Shown: positions 53,854-63,297 of the stretch, piece by piece | Layout of the letters: each line of letters opens with the position of its first letter | How positions within the stretch are numbered: the first letter of the stretch is position 1 | NCBI GenBank assembly: GCA_965247995.1 | Contig: OZ252041.1 | Location: 992,001 to 1,056,000 of the forward strand | DNA from: JASLZO01 sp965247995 | GTDB lineage: Bacteria > Chloroflexota > Dehalococcoidia > UBA6926 | Length of the DNA stretch: 64,000 bases | Reading direction: 5' to 3' | The notes under the pieces: generated by a model | The model's database searches: none | The model's input: the letters and a program-made list of their open reading frames with translations, nothing else | What the model was told of the DNA's origin: nothing | Translations under genes and position numbers: made by a program

Positions 53854-54327
53854 ATGACGGGTGAGAAGGGTCGGCAGTTTTGGCTCTTCAAAACGGAGCC
53901 GGAATCCTATTCGTGGGACGACCTGGTCCGAGATGGCGTAGCGGAATGGGACGGGGTGCGGAACCGACAGGCATCCCGCTACTTGCGCGAAGAGATCAAC
54001 GAGGGCGATGGCGTCCTTGTGTACCACAGCGGAGCAAAGGCGAAGGCAGTGGTCGGGACCGGGACGGTGGTCCGGGGCGGCTATCCAGACTGGACCGCGT
54101 GGGACCCGGAATCCGACCACCCGGACGCGAAGAGCACGCCCGAAGCCCCGATCTGGTTCATGGTCGACATTCGAGCGGAGGAGCGTCTGGCGCGCGACGT
54201 GACGCTCGAGGAGATCAAAGGGGTGCCGGAGTTGGCTGATATGTTCCTGGTCACGCGGCCCCGTCTTTCGGTGCAGCCGGTCGCTCCCGCGGCGTGGGAC
54301 CTGATCCTCCAGTTGGGGCAGGAGTGA
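53854..54327 (+). CDS. EVE domain protein
   Basis: 157 residues, a whole EVE/PUA-like domain: WLFKTEPESYSWDDL, WDGVRNRQASRYL, GDGVLVYHSG and the C-terminal RPRLSVQPV. EVE domains bind modified bases in DNA or RNA, and are also found fused to restriction-type proteins. A free-standing copy is often a housekeeping gene of unclear role. CATAAT at 53806-53811 may be its -10. The next gene, convergent and 18 nt away, is a nuclease. Confidence 0.88.
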   Translation: MTGEKGRQFWLFKTEPESYSWDDLVRDGVAEWDGVRNRQASRYLREEINEGDGVLVYHSGAKAKAVVGTGTVVRGGYPDWTAWDPESDHPDAKSTPEAPIWFMVDIRAEERLARDVTLEEIKGVPELADMFLVTRPRLSVQPVAPAAWDLILQLGQE

Positions 54328-54345
54328 GCGGCTCGCTCCCGCCGA

Positions 54346-56211
54346 TCAGTGATGGGCGCGGAGGTAGGTGAGAATCTCCCACATGACGCGGCAATCGGCT
54401 TCGTTGTAGGCGACGATCTCGTTCATCAGCGGCACATCGCGCATCGACGAGAGGCCCTGATCACGCGCTCCGGCGTCAGATAAGACCGCGCCGATCATGG
54501 CTCCCAAGCCATCGACCTGAGAGTCACCCCACGACGTTTCGATCAAGCCATGGGCGTGCATGGCCCGAGCGATGGCCTTGAGACCGAACGAGAGCGCGCC
54601 CTGAACGACGACTGGCTCTTCACGGAAGACGTTGTTCCAGAGGTCGAACCAGGTCAGAAGCGGCCAGTCTTTGTCCGGATGGCGGTTCCGGGCGGAGTCA
54701 TAGGCTTGCTCGTAGGACATAGGTTCAGCGAACGACCAATGAATGATCTTTCCGCCGACCGAAGCACCGCGGACCGAGGCAATCTCCCGCATATATAAGA
54801 TCCAGTCATCGATGATCCGTGCCTCTTCGGCTTCAGTGAGAGCGTCAGTCGTGAAGCTCTTGAAGACCCAAGCGCCGTCCTCCACGTGGCCGCAACCGAT
54901 CATGAAGATGATGGGTGGACAGTGCTGCTCGGGTATGCGCGAGAGGTCGTCAGTGATGCTGGTCAGGTATTCGAAATCGACGAAGAACTCGACCGGCGGC
55001 ACCGGGCGCCAGGCATCCTCAGCGGCGTGAACGTGCGCTGGCGCGACGAACGGCGGGCCGCCACGGTGGTTGATTTCGATGATCTTGGCGAGGGTGGACT
55101 GCCTATTGCTTGGCTTGAAATCCAGCACCGAGGTGTTTATCCGGGGATCGGTCCAGCTCGTGATGCCGGCCTCCACGGCGACATCACGACGATCCCGGCC
55201 AACGTTCCAAAGCAGGGTGGGGTCTTGGAGTTGTTCGCCGATGTGTTTCTTGACGGTGGCCCAGGGGAAGTCCGCGTCGCCGGTCATGTCGGGCCGGAGC
55301 TCCGGGACGGATGGCTGGGGAAGCGGCGACCATGCGTGGCCTTCGCGGCGCACGCGACGGACCCAGGCGACGGCGAGATCGGCATCCGACCCCAGTGTTG
55401 GGTCCATGTGAACCGGCCCGAGGCGGTCCACGGCGTTCCTTGAAATTTTCTTTTGGCCCCGGACGGTCTGTTCCCATCCCCTGCCGAGGAGGTAGGCAAC
55501 TGGGGGCGCATATCCCTGAAGGCGGCCGAGCGCTCGATTGTAGAGGTAGAGCTGGACTTTGTAGGCCGGGCTGGAACCGTTGGCGCCGATTTCGCCGCCC
55601 ACGCGGAGATGGAGCGTCGTGAACTTGATGTCCACCACACGGTAGTGCCACGGTTGGTCACCGAGACCCGGTGCGGGTTTCGTGGCCTCGACGGCGTCTA
55701 TGGTCCCGGGGAAGAGGCGGTCCAGGTGGTCGCTGCGGACGAGCAAGTCGGGGGACCCGAAGGTGCGTGTATCGAGATCGCGCAGGATTCCCTGGTAGAT
55801 CAGCGGGACTCCATTGCGCATGGCTTGCAATGTGGCGTGAGCTGCGTCGAGGTCGCGGCTTCCGCGACCCGAATTCGCGTGGACCTCGTGCATGTCCGTG
55901 AGGGTGGCGATGTGATCCACGATTGCGGCCTCGAACTCGCTGCCCTTCCGCATGATGTAGGGAGCGAATGCCGTACGAGGGTCGTAGGAGTCGGCTTCGT
56001 CGTCGCGCATGAAACCGTGGTCGGAGCCGAACAGGTCGAGCCAGTCGAGGATGGGATGACCGAGCGCGAAATTCCGGGTCCGGGAGGCGCTGATCCAGTC
56101 CTGCCATTCGTCTTCGGTCTCGGGGACGCGTCGCTCACCGTCTTGGGTGTGCGTAATCGGCGAGGGGCCTGGAGCGTCCTGTGATGCGGGTCCGAGGGAG
56201 AGTTGTACCAC
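54346..56211 (-). CDS. RecB-like nuclease with RNase H-like C-terminal domain (TM0106 type)
   Basis: About 621 residues. A central PD-(D/E)xK nuclease core is visible (GSPDLLVR, then YRVVDIKFT), and the C-terminal region has RNase H-like YprB/TM0106-type motifs: FFVDFEYL and VAYNEADCRVMW. Such two-domain proteins are predicted single-strand nucleases; their role is unknown. The frame is open to 56355, but that would cover the 16S promoter, so I placed the start at a GTG (56211). The N-terminus is uncertain. It is divergent from the 16S gene. Confidence 0.75.
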   Translation of the reverse strand: MVQLSLGPASQDAPGPSPITHTQDGERRVPETEDEWQDWISASRTRNFALGHPILDWLDLFGSDHGFMRDDEADSYDPRTAFAPYIMRKGSEFEAAIVDHIATLTDMHEVHANSGRGSRDLDAAHATLQAMRNGVPLIYQGILRDLDTRTFGSPDLLVRSDHLDRLFPGTIDAVEATKPAPGLGDQPWHYRVVDIKFTTLHLRVGGEIGANGSSPAYKVQLYLYNRALGRLQGYAPPVAYLLGRGWEQTVRGQKKISRNAVDRLGPVHMDPTLGSDADLAVAWVRRVRREGHAWSPLPQPSVPELRPDMTGDADFPWATVKKHIGEQLQDPTLLWNVGRDRRDVAVEAGITSWTDPRINTSVLDFKPSNRQSTLAKIIEINHRGGPPFVAPAHVHAAEDAWRPVPPVEFFVDFEYLTSITDDLSRIPEQHCPPIIFMIGCGHVEDGAWVFKSFTTDALTEAEEARIIDDWILYMREIASVRGASVGGKIIHWSFAEPMSYEQAYDSARNRHPDKDWPLLTWFDLWNNVFREEPVVVQGALSFGLKAIARAMHAHGLIETSWGDSQVDGLGAMIGAVLSDAGARDQGLSSMRDVPLMNEIVAYNEADCRVMWEILTYLRAHH

Positions 56212-56348
56212 GGGCGCTGACTCCGGGCGTGGTCTGCTGCACGATGCGCTGGCGAACGAGGGTGCACTATAGCACGAATGTTCGGAGTTCGGTTGGCGAG
56301 AGGGGTCGGGTGGGCCGTGCAGAGAGTGTGGGGTGAGGGTCGTAATTC

Positions 56349-56377
56349 TTGACACGCTACGGGCCGCGCGCTACTAT
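56349..56377 (+). promoter_or_regulatory. strong sigma-70-type promoter of 16S rRNA
   Basis: Perfect -35 TTGACA (56349-56354), 17-nt spacer, -10 TACTAT (56372-56377). Transcription should begin near 56384. Confidence 0.88.
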
Positions 56378-56387
56378 TCCATGCCCT

Positions 56388-56425
56388 TTCTCCCGATTGG
56401 AGAAGAGGGTGTGTGCTCCTTAACA
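56388..56425 (+). promoter_or_regulatory. rRNA leader boxB-like hairpin and boxA
   Basis: TTCTCC-CGATT-GGAGAA (56388-56404) forms a six-base-pair hairpin at the transcript 5' end; 9 nt later TGCTCCTTAACA (56414-56425) closely matches the boxA antitermination sequence. The order boxB then boxA is as in known rrn leaders, so Nus-factor antitermination is likely. Confidence 0.75.
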
Positions 56426-56446
56426 ACTGGATAGTGGAAGGAAGAC
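56413..56446 (+). other. 5' arm of 16S processing stem
   Basis: 34 nt that pair with 58196-58229: one mismatch and two G-U pairs only. This would bring both ends of pre-16S together for RNase III cleavage. Confidence 0.85.
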
Positions 56447-56467
56447 AGTAGGTCTTCCGTTTGATTC

Positions 56468-58333
<1,866 letters not shown>

Positions 58334-58366
58334 GGGGCGAACCTACCAGGTTCGCCCCGTTCTTTT
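58334..58366 (+). terminator. rho-independent terminator of 16S transcript
   Basis: An 11-bp stem GGGGCGAACCT/AGGTTCGCCCC with ACC loop, followed by GTTCTTTT. On the minus strand it is followed by TTCTCTTT, so it may also serve the convergent DUF35-thiolase operon. Confidence 0.87.
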
Positions 58367-58403
58367 GTCAGTAAAGTTCCGTCGGTCCCGGTGAACCCGC
58401 TCC

Positions 58404-58829
58404 CTACGCCGACGCGGGCTGCCACTGTGGCAGGTAGATGTCGTCGCTGAGCTTGTCGAAGTACACCTCGACGCGGTCATCGATGTTGACGGAGTCGACG
58501 TCATCGACCTTGACATTGCCGTTCATTCGCGGGCCTTCGTCGAGCTGAACGAGGGCGTAGATGTATGGGACGTCGTCGTTGAAGGCCGGGTTGCCGGGTT
58601 GACGGACGACGATGAAGCTATAGATGCGGCCCTTTCCACTGACGGCGCCCCATTCGAGCTTGTCGGAGAGGCACTGTGGGCAGCGCTCTCTGGGATAGAA
58701 GAAACGATTGTTGCAGGCTTGGCACCGCTGGATGCGGAGCTCACCGTCCTTGGTCCCTTCCCAGAAGGGTTGCGTCAAGGGATCAGCCATTGGGATCGGT
58801 TTCTGCGGTCGCGGCGGTTGCTGTGCCAT
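58404..58829 (-). CDS. DUF35 OB-fold/rubredoxin-like protein, thiolase partner
   Basis: 141 residues. N-terminal zinc ribbon CQACNNRFFYPRERCPQC and a C-terminal OB fold (IYSFIVVRQPG, YIYALVQLDEG), the standard DUF35 architecture. In many bacteria this protein is the obligate partner of an SCP2-type thiolase or of the sterol side-chain aldolase Ltp2 (ChsH2 is a related DUF35 protein). The adjacent upstream gene is such a thiolase-like protein, 112 nt away. ATG with AAGGAG upstream. Confidence 0.87.
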   Translation of the reverse strand: MAQQPPRPQKPIPMADPLTQPFWEGTKDGELRIQRCQACNNRFFYPRERCPQCLSDKLEWGAVSGKGRIYSFIVVRQPGNPAFNDDVPYIYALVQLDEGPRMNGNVKVDDVDSVNIDDRVEVYFDKLSDDIYLPQWQPASA

Positions 58830-58941
58830 CGCCTACGTACTCCTTGTGTTGTCTGGCTATGTGCCTATCGATGGTGCTTTAGGCGACAAGAGACTTGTCG
58901 TTGGTGAGGACGAGTGAGCAGAACTTGCTCAGAATACCGCC

Positions 58942-60045
58942 TCAACCGTTGACGAAGCCAACCGTGTTGCGTTCGACTTGACGTTCGCCGCCACGGCCCT
59001 GCAGTTGGAGGGTCGCTTCCATGACTTGCGAGAACCCCCCGGTGTTTCCTGCCTGTTGTCCGTACGAGAGCTGGCCGCCGTGGGTGTTGACTGGGAAGTC
59101 GCCCTTGTAGGTCGTGTCGTGTTCGGCATACCAGGGGCCGGACTCGCCCTTCGGCATGAACCCGGCGTCCTCGAGCGTGATCATGACGGTGATCGTGTAG
59201 CAATCGTAGATCTGGGCGAAGTCCATTTCGGACGGTTTCATACCGGCCATCGTAAACGCCCGCTTTGCCGACACGACCGCCGGAGAGCGGGTGATGCGTT
59301 CGGCCCAGGTGAGCTGATCGTGGTCCGTGTGGTGGCCGGCGCCAGCCAGGTAGACGGGTTTGTGTGGCATAGCCGCGGCCTTCTCGGGGGAGGTGACGAT
59401 AACGGCACCCCCTCCGGCACACGGCATGACGCACTCCAACAGGTGGAGGGGATCGGCGATAAGCCTCGAGTTCCCGACGTCCTCCGCGGTGATGGGCTGG
59501 CCAGCGAACGCCGAGCCGGGCGTAACGAGGGCGTTGGCCCGCTGGTCCGCAGCGACCTTGTATCGCTGCTCGTCGGTGGTGCCGTACTCGTAGGCGTGGC
59601 GTCGGGCGATCTGCGCGTACCAGCCGTTGGCCGCCACGACCGGCCCATACGGGTCGATGAAGGGATCCGGACGAGGGGCGACGCGCGGTTGCGTACCCTG
59701 GTTGCCACCCAGCATGACCAGAACCGTATCGGCGAGGCCGGCCGCGATCCAGGTGGATGCGAGAACAATACCGGTCGCACCCGTCGCGCCCATGTTGTTG
59801 ATGCCGCTGGCCATGGTCGTCTTTAGTCCCAGATAGTCGGACATGATGGCGGGCCAGTTGTTGGCGTCTTCGCCGCCTGGAGATTCAGTGGCTAGGCCAT
59901 TGATGTCTTCCCTGCGAAGGCCGGCATCGGCGATGGCCATCGCGGCGACGTCAGCCTGCATGCCTCGTTGCGATTTGTCGGGCCAAGTGCGACGGGCCGG
60001 TGTCCAACCGACGCCGACGATTGCCGCCTTTCCTTTGAGTGTCAT
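58942..60045 (-). CDS. SCP2/lipid-transfer-type thiolase-like protein without nucleophilic Cys
   Basis: 367 residues with the thiolase fold: N-terminal KAAIVGVGWTPARR, DAGLRREDING, and the C-terminal NTHGGQLSYGQQAG that aligns with the NTSGG oxyanion region. At the position of the nucleophilic Cys in true thiolases the chain reads GINNMGATGATG, so there is no Cys. This resembles the Ltp2-type retro-aldolases that act with a DUF35 partner, suggesting a C-C bond-cleaving lyase rather than a thiolase. ATG with GGGGAGGA upstream; a strong promoter precedes it. Confidence 0.86.
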   Translation of the reverse strand: MTLKGKAAIVGVGWTPARRTWPDKSQRGMQADVAAMAIADAGLRREDINGLATESPGGEDANNWPAIMSDYLGLKTTMASGINNMGATGATGIVLASTWIAAGLADTVLVMLGGNQGTQPRVAPRPDPFIDPYGPVVAANGWYAQIARRHAYEYGTTDEQRYKVAADQRANALVTPGSAFAGQPITAEDVGNSRLIADPLHLLECVMPCAGGGAVIVTSPEKAAAMPHKPVYLAGAGHHTDHDQLTWAERITRSPAVVSAKRAFTMAGMKPSEMDFAQIYDCYTITVMITLEDAGFMPKGESGPWYAEHDTTYKGDFPVNTHGGQLSYGQQAGNTGGFSQVMEATLQLQGRGGERQVERNTVGFVNG

Positions 60046-60115
60046 CTGCGACTGTCCTCCCCCTGATCAGATTCGGACTGCCCTCGCCGTTTGGGCGTGA
60101 TCCTTAACGGGCAGC

Positions 60116-60144
60116 ATTCTAAGGACGGCAGCGGTACACGTCAA
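60116..60144 (-). promoter_or_regulatory. promoter of thiolase-DUF35 operon
   Basis: On the minus strand: -35 TTGACG (60144-60139), 17-nt spacer, -10 TAGAAT (60121-60116). Each hexamer differs from consensus at one position. The predicted start is about 64 nt upstream of the thiolase ATG. Confidence 0.7.
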
Positions 60145-60243
60145 ACAATCCGTATATATCTATGGAGAACGAGATGCGGGCCCAGGCGTCTCCTGCATTG
60201 CGATCATCCCGAGCGATTTATACTCGCCGCGGGGTGACAGCGC

Positions 60244-60627
60244 ATGCGGCGTAGCGAATTCGAGCGGCTGGTCGTTAGGGCTTTGGAGTCGCTCCCGGCG
60301 GAGATCGACGAGCGGCTGGATAACGTCGCCATTGTCGTTGAGGACTGGCCAGATGAGGAGCAGTTAGCGCTGGGCGATGAAGATCCCCACGACCATGGTG
60401 CGTATGGGCTGCTTGGTCTCTATCAAGGAGTGCCGCTGAATGCGCGCGATGGGTACGGGATGGGCGGTGTGCTGCCGGATAAGATCTCGATCTTCCGGCG
60501 TCCGATCGAGGCGATGGGCCTGGACCACCGGGAAACGGTGGAGGAGATCAGGAAGACCGTCCTCCACGAGATCGGCCACCACATGGGGTTCTCCGAGGGA
60601 GACTTAGAACGACTGGGGTACGACTGA
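60244..60627 (+). CDS. zincin-type metallopeptidase family protein (DUF1025)
   Basis: 127 residues. The zinc motif is LHEIGHHMG (HExxH), near the C-terminus, and the N-terminal FERLVVRALESLP and DNVAIVVEDWP fit the short metallopeptidase family PF06262. Biological substrate unknown. It ends 11 nt before mutY and is likely co-transcribed. Confidence 0.88.
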   Translation: MRRSEFERLVVRALESLPAEIDERLDNVAIVVEDWPDEEQLALGDEDPHDHGAYGLLGLYQGVPLNARDGYGMGGVLPDKISIFRRPIEAMGLDHRETVEEIRKTVLHEIGHHMGFSEGDLERLGYD

Positions 60628-60638
60628 GGGGCCCGCTG

Positions 60639-61544
60639 ATGGGGCTCCATGGCGCGCTGCTCGACTGGTACCGGGCGAACCGCCGTGACCTGCCCTGGCG
60701 GGGTACATTGGACCCGTATCGGGTGCTGGTCGCCGAGGTGATGCTCCAGCAGACGCAAGTCGAGCGCGTAAAGCCGGTCTTCACTCGGTTTGTGAAACGA
60801 TTCCCGACGGTGGAGTCTCTCGCGCTGAGTCCGGTCGCGGAGGTCATCCGCGCCTGGAGCGGCATGGGATACAACCGCCGGGCCGTGCACCTGCACCGTG
60901 CCGCACAGGTGATTGTGTCGGACCATGGCGCAGTTGTGCCTTCGGACGAGGAGACGCTGGGGTCGCTGCCCGGCGTCGGCCGGTACACGGCGGCGGCGGT
61001 CGCATGCTTTGGATTCGGACAGACGGTGCCGGTCGTCGACACGAATGTGCGGCGCGTCCTAGGCCGGATCGTGGCCGGACCGGTCCCGATTAGCCTGCGA
61101 GAAGGGTGGGGGCTGGCGACGGAACTTCTGGCGGGCGGAGGCGTCGCGTCGGACTGGAACCAAGCATTGATGGACCTTGGGTCATCCGTCTGTACGGCGC
61201 GTGGTCCACGGTGTACCGAGTGCCCGGTGCGAGACCTGTGCGCATCGGCGTCGACGTTCATAGCGGGAAGTGGACATAGCGAGAGGGCAACGAGGGTGGC
61301 TGAGGAGCCGAAGCAGTCGTCGTTCGTGGGCAGTTCTCGGTACTATCGCGGCCGCATCGTCGAGGCGTTGCGGGCGGAACGTGGGCCGGTGTCGCTGGAA
61401 GAGCTGACTGAACAGATCCAGCGCTCGTCGGACACGAGCAACGGGGTGACCTCGGTCCATGAATCAACGATCACGGATTTGGTCGACGCGCTCGTCCGCG
61501 ACGGACTCGTGAAATCGGCGGAGTCCGGCGTCTCGCTCGCGTAG
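60639..61544 (+). CDS. mutY: A/G-specific adenine DNA glycosylase (MutY), no NUDIX domain
   Basis: 301 residues. Catalytic Glu in EVMLQQTQ, the helix-hairpin-helix LPGVGRYTAAAV with VDTNVRR, and the iron-sulfur loop C-x6-C-x2-C-x5-C. Removes adenine mispaired with 8-oxoG. The E. coli enzyme has a C-terminal NUDIX-like domain that reads 8-oxoG; here the last 75 residues look like a short winged-helix region (YYRGRIVEALRAE...). Specificity for 8-oxoG may therefore differ. Confidence 0.9.
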   Translation: MGLHGALLDWYRANRRDLPWRGTLDPYRVLVAEVMLQQTQVERVKPVFTRFVKRFPTVESLALSPVAEVIRAWSGMGYNRRAVHLHRAAQVIVSDHGAVVPSDEETLGSLPGVGRYTAAAVACFGFGQTVPVVDTNVRRVLGRIVAGPVPISLREGWGLATELLAGGGVASDWNQALMDLGSSVCTARGPRCTECPVRDLCASASTFIAGSGHSERATRVAEEPKQSSFVGSSRYYRGRIVEALRAERGPVSLEELTEQIQRSSDTSNGVTSVHESTITDLVDALVRDGLVKSAESGVSLA

Positions 61545-61546
61545 GT

Positions 61547-62224
61547 CTACTGGATGGCGGTAGTCGCGAGATCCCAACCGCCGGTCCGCAGCCAGGACTG
61601 GATATCGTTGGTCAGCCGGACCCAAGGGTCGTCAATCGTTTCGAGCTGCTCCGGCGAGAGCTCGGTGTAGGCCCTCTCGAACTGAGGGAAGAACCATATC
61701 GAGGCTGCCCAAAACCCTTCGATTCGAGCGGAGGCGGGTGTTCGGGAGAGGTAGCCCTCGCGGCCTTCTACTTGCCATGTGTTGATGACGGTGGACCCGC
61801 GGGCCAAAGCGACAGCCTCGGTCCAGGAGGCTTTCCGGCTCTCACCGGCATGCGGTTCCATGAGTGCGATGAGACGCTGGAGACGGTGGTCATCGTCGGC
61901 GTCCTCGCCTGCGGAACGCTTTGTCGTGAGGCTGTCCCAGGCGTCGCCGAGGGCAGGGACGGTGAGTCCACCGTCACTGGCGATCGCAATGAAGCCGGTA
62001 CGCTCGGACCAGGCGAGTGCCTTGTTCGTGGCGATCTCGAGGTGCGAGGCGCCAGGTTCCGGCGGTGAGGAACGGTCCGGCTCCCGGAGGTCAGTGGGGA
62101 GGTGGATCTCGAAGGGCCATCCGGCGACGATGGTGCGCAAGCGGTCCGCCTTCGCCGGGTTCGCAGTCCCAATCAAGAGGCTAACGGCGCCCTGGTTGCG
62201 AGGATGGCCCTCGGGATCAATCAC
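61547..62224 (-). CDS. divergent RdgB/HAM1-like nucleotide pyrophosphatase
   Basis: 225 residues, GTG start. The N-terminal LLIGTANPAKADRLRTI matches the T/SxNxxK start of the inosine triphosphate pyrophosphatase family, HLEIATNKALAWSERTG and SDGGLTVPALGD match the core, but the C-terminal SHR motif is not present and the end is diverged. It may hydrolyse non-canonical purine NTPs or may be a relative with another role. It converges on mutY with a 2-nt gap. Confidence 0.6.
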   Translation of the reverse strand: MIDPEGHPRNQGAVSLLIGTANPAKADRLRTIVAGWPFEIHLPTDLREPDRSSPPEPGASHLEIATNKALAWSERTGFIAIASDGGLTVPALGDAWDSLTTKRSAGEDADDDHRLQRLIALMEPHAGESRKASWTEAVALARGSTVINTWQVEGREGYLSRTPASARIEGFWAASIWFFPQFERAYTELSPEQLETIDDPWVRLTNDIQSWLRTGGWDLATTAIQ

Positions 62225-62266
62225 AACGACCGGGGTGAATGGTCCGGTGGTCCGGTCCGGCTGGCG

Positions 62267-63043
62267 CTATGGGGAGCGCCGTGCGCTTGCGGCCTGCGGA
62301 CGGCTGACGGACCGGTTGTTCTTCTGTTGCCTCCGCTCCTGTGGCCGCCGCCGTTCTTCGTTTCGTGGTCGAGAACGACGGGAAGTGGAGCTCTTGTCGC
62401 GCGCGCGAGTGCTGAGGTAGAGGCCCCCGAGGAAGGCGAAACTGGCAAGGATTGGGGCCCATTTGGCCACAGATTCGGACGGGCCGACGATCCGGACACC
62501 CAGGGTGATGAAGACCGCGCCGAGCAGCACGGCGAGGAGTGTAATCATGCGCCGCTCCCACTGGCGCGCGATCAAGCCGAGGCCGATTGCGATTGGGATC
62601 CCGGTGGCGATGACAGCCGGGATGTTCTCGCTGGCGATTGTCGTCTCGGACAGTTCGGCGAGGGTCGTGAACTGGTTGGAGCCCACGAGCCAGAATGCGA
62701 CCCCCAGCGCGAGTCCCGTGGCCGCGCCGGTGAGGAAGACCGCGATGTCGTAGAGGAAGTAGCCGACGACGACAAGGACGATGGCGGTGCCGACGACCGT
62801 CGTCCACAACGCGGGGCCCTGGATACCGAACCCTGGGGCGAAGAGATAGAGGAGCGCGCTGCCTGCGAAAGCTGCTGCGAGGGCCACCATAAACCGGTAG
62901 AGGTAGTAGCCGATCAGGCACAACGCCAGGCCGGCCGCGATGAACGGAAAGCCCCAAAGCGGGTCGATGTCGAGGGCGAGCAGTTGGCTGAGCTCAAGCC
63001 CCTCGACAAGATCCTGTTGTGCGATTGCAGCAGCGCCGATCAC
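62267..63043 (-). CDS. multi-pass membrane protein, TMEM198/DUF4203-like
   Basis: 258 residues. About seven or eight transmembrane helices between residues 28 and 210, then a strongly basic Arg/Gln/Ser-rich tail of about 45 residues (many RR and RQ). This is similar to DUF4203/TMEM198-like proteins. Function unknown. The frame is open and typical for the region, and it is the third minus-strand gene after uvrA and a tiny ORF. Confidence 0.7.
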   Translation of the reverse strand: MIGAAAIAQQDLVEGLELSQLLALDIDPLWGFPFIAAGLALCLIGYYLYRFMVALAAAFAGSALLYLFAPGFGIQGPALWTTVVGTAIVLVVVGYFLYDIAVFLTGAATGLALGVAFWLVGSNQFTTLAELSETTIASENIPAVIATGIPIAIGLGLIARQWERRMITLLAVLLGAVFITLGVRIVGPSESVAKWAPILASFAFLGGLYLSTRARDKSSTSRRSRPRNEERRRPQERRQQKNNRSVSRPQAASARRSP

Positions 63044-63177
63044 TGCCTTCGCCCTTGCCTCACCTGTCCCATGGTTGCGCTGACGTGAACCATCTTACGC
63101 GCGGAGCGGTGTGCGGGCGCGACGAATTGTTACCACTAGGTAAACACTGTGGCGATTCGTTTCTCGGAAGTGTTCGA

Positions 63178-63297
63178 CTAACCAGAACCACGACCGCGGT
63201 CGAAGCGGAACCAGGCGACGGCGATGCCAAGCAGTGGAGCGACGGTGAGCGCTGCCAGGGAAAGTGGGATCAGGACGCCGGCGAGATCGTCAGGCAT
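63178..63297 (-). CDS. 39-residue single-pass membrane protein
   Basis: ATG at 63297 with a perfect AAGGAGG site 6 nt upstream, inside the end of uvrA (8-nt overlap). A hydrophobic helix (residues 6-30) is followed by a short basic, Arg/Gly tail. Too short for standard calling, but the ribosome binding site is as good as any in the window, and overlap with uvrA indicates coupling. Function unknown. Confidence 0.62.
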   Translation of the reverse strand: MPDDLAGVLIPLSLAALTVAPLLGIAVAWFRFDRGRGSG

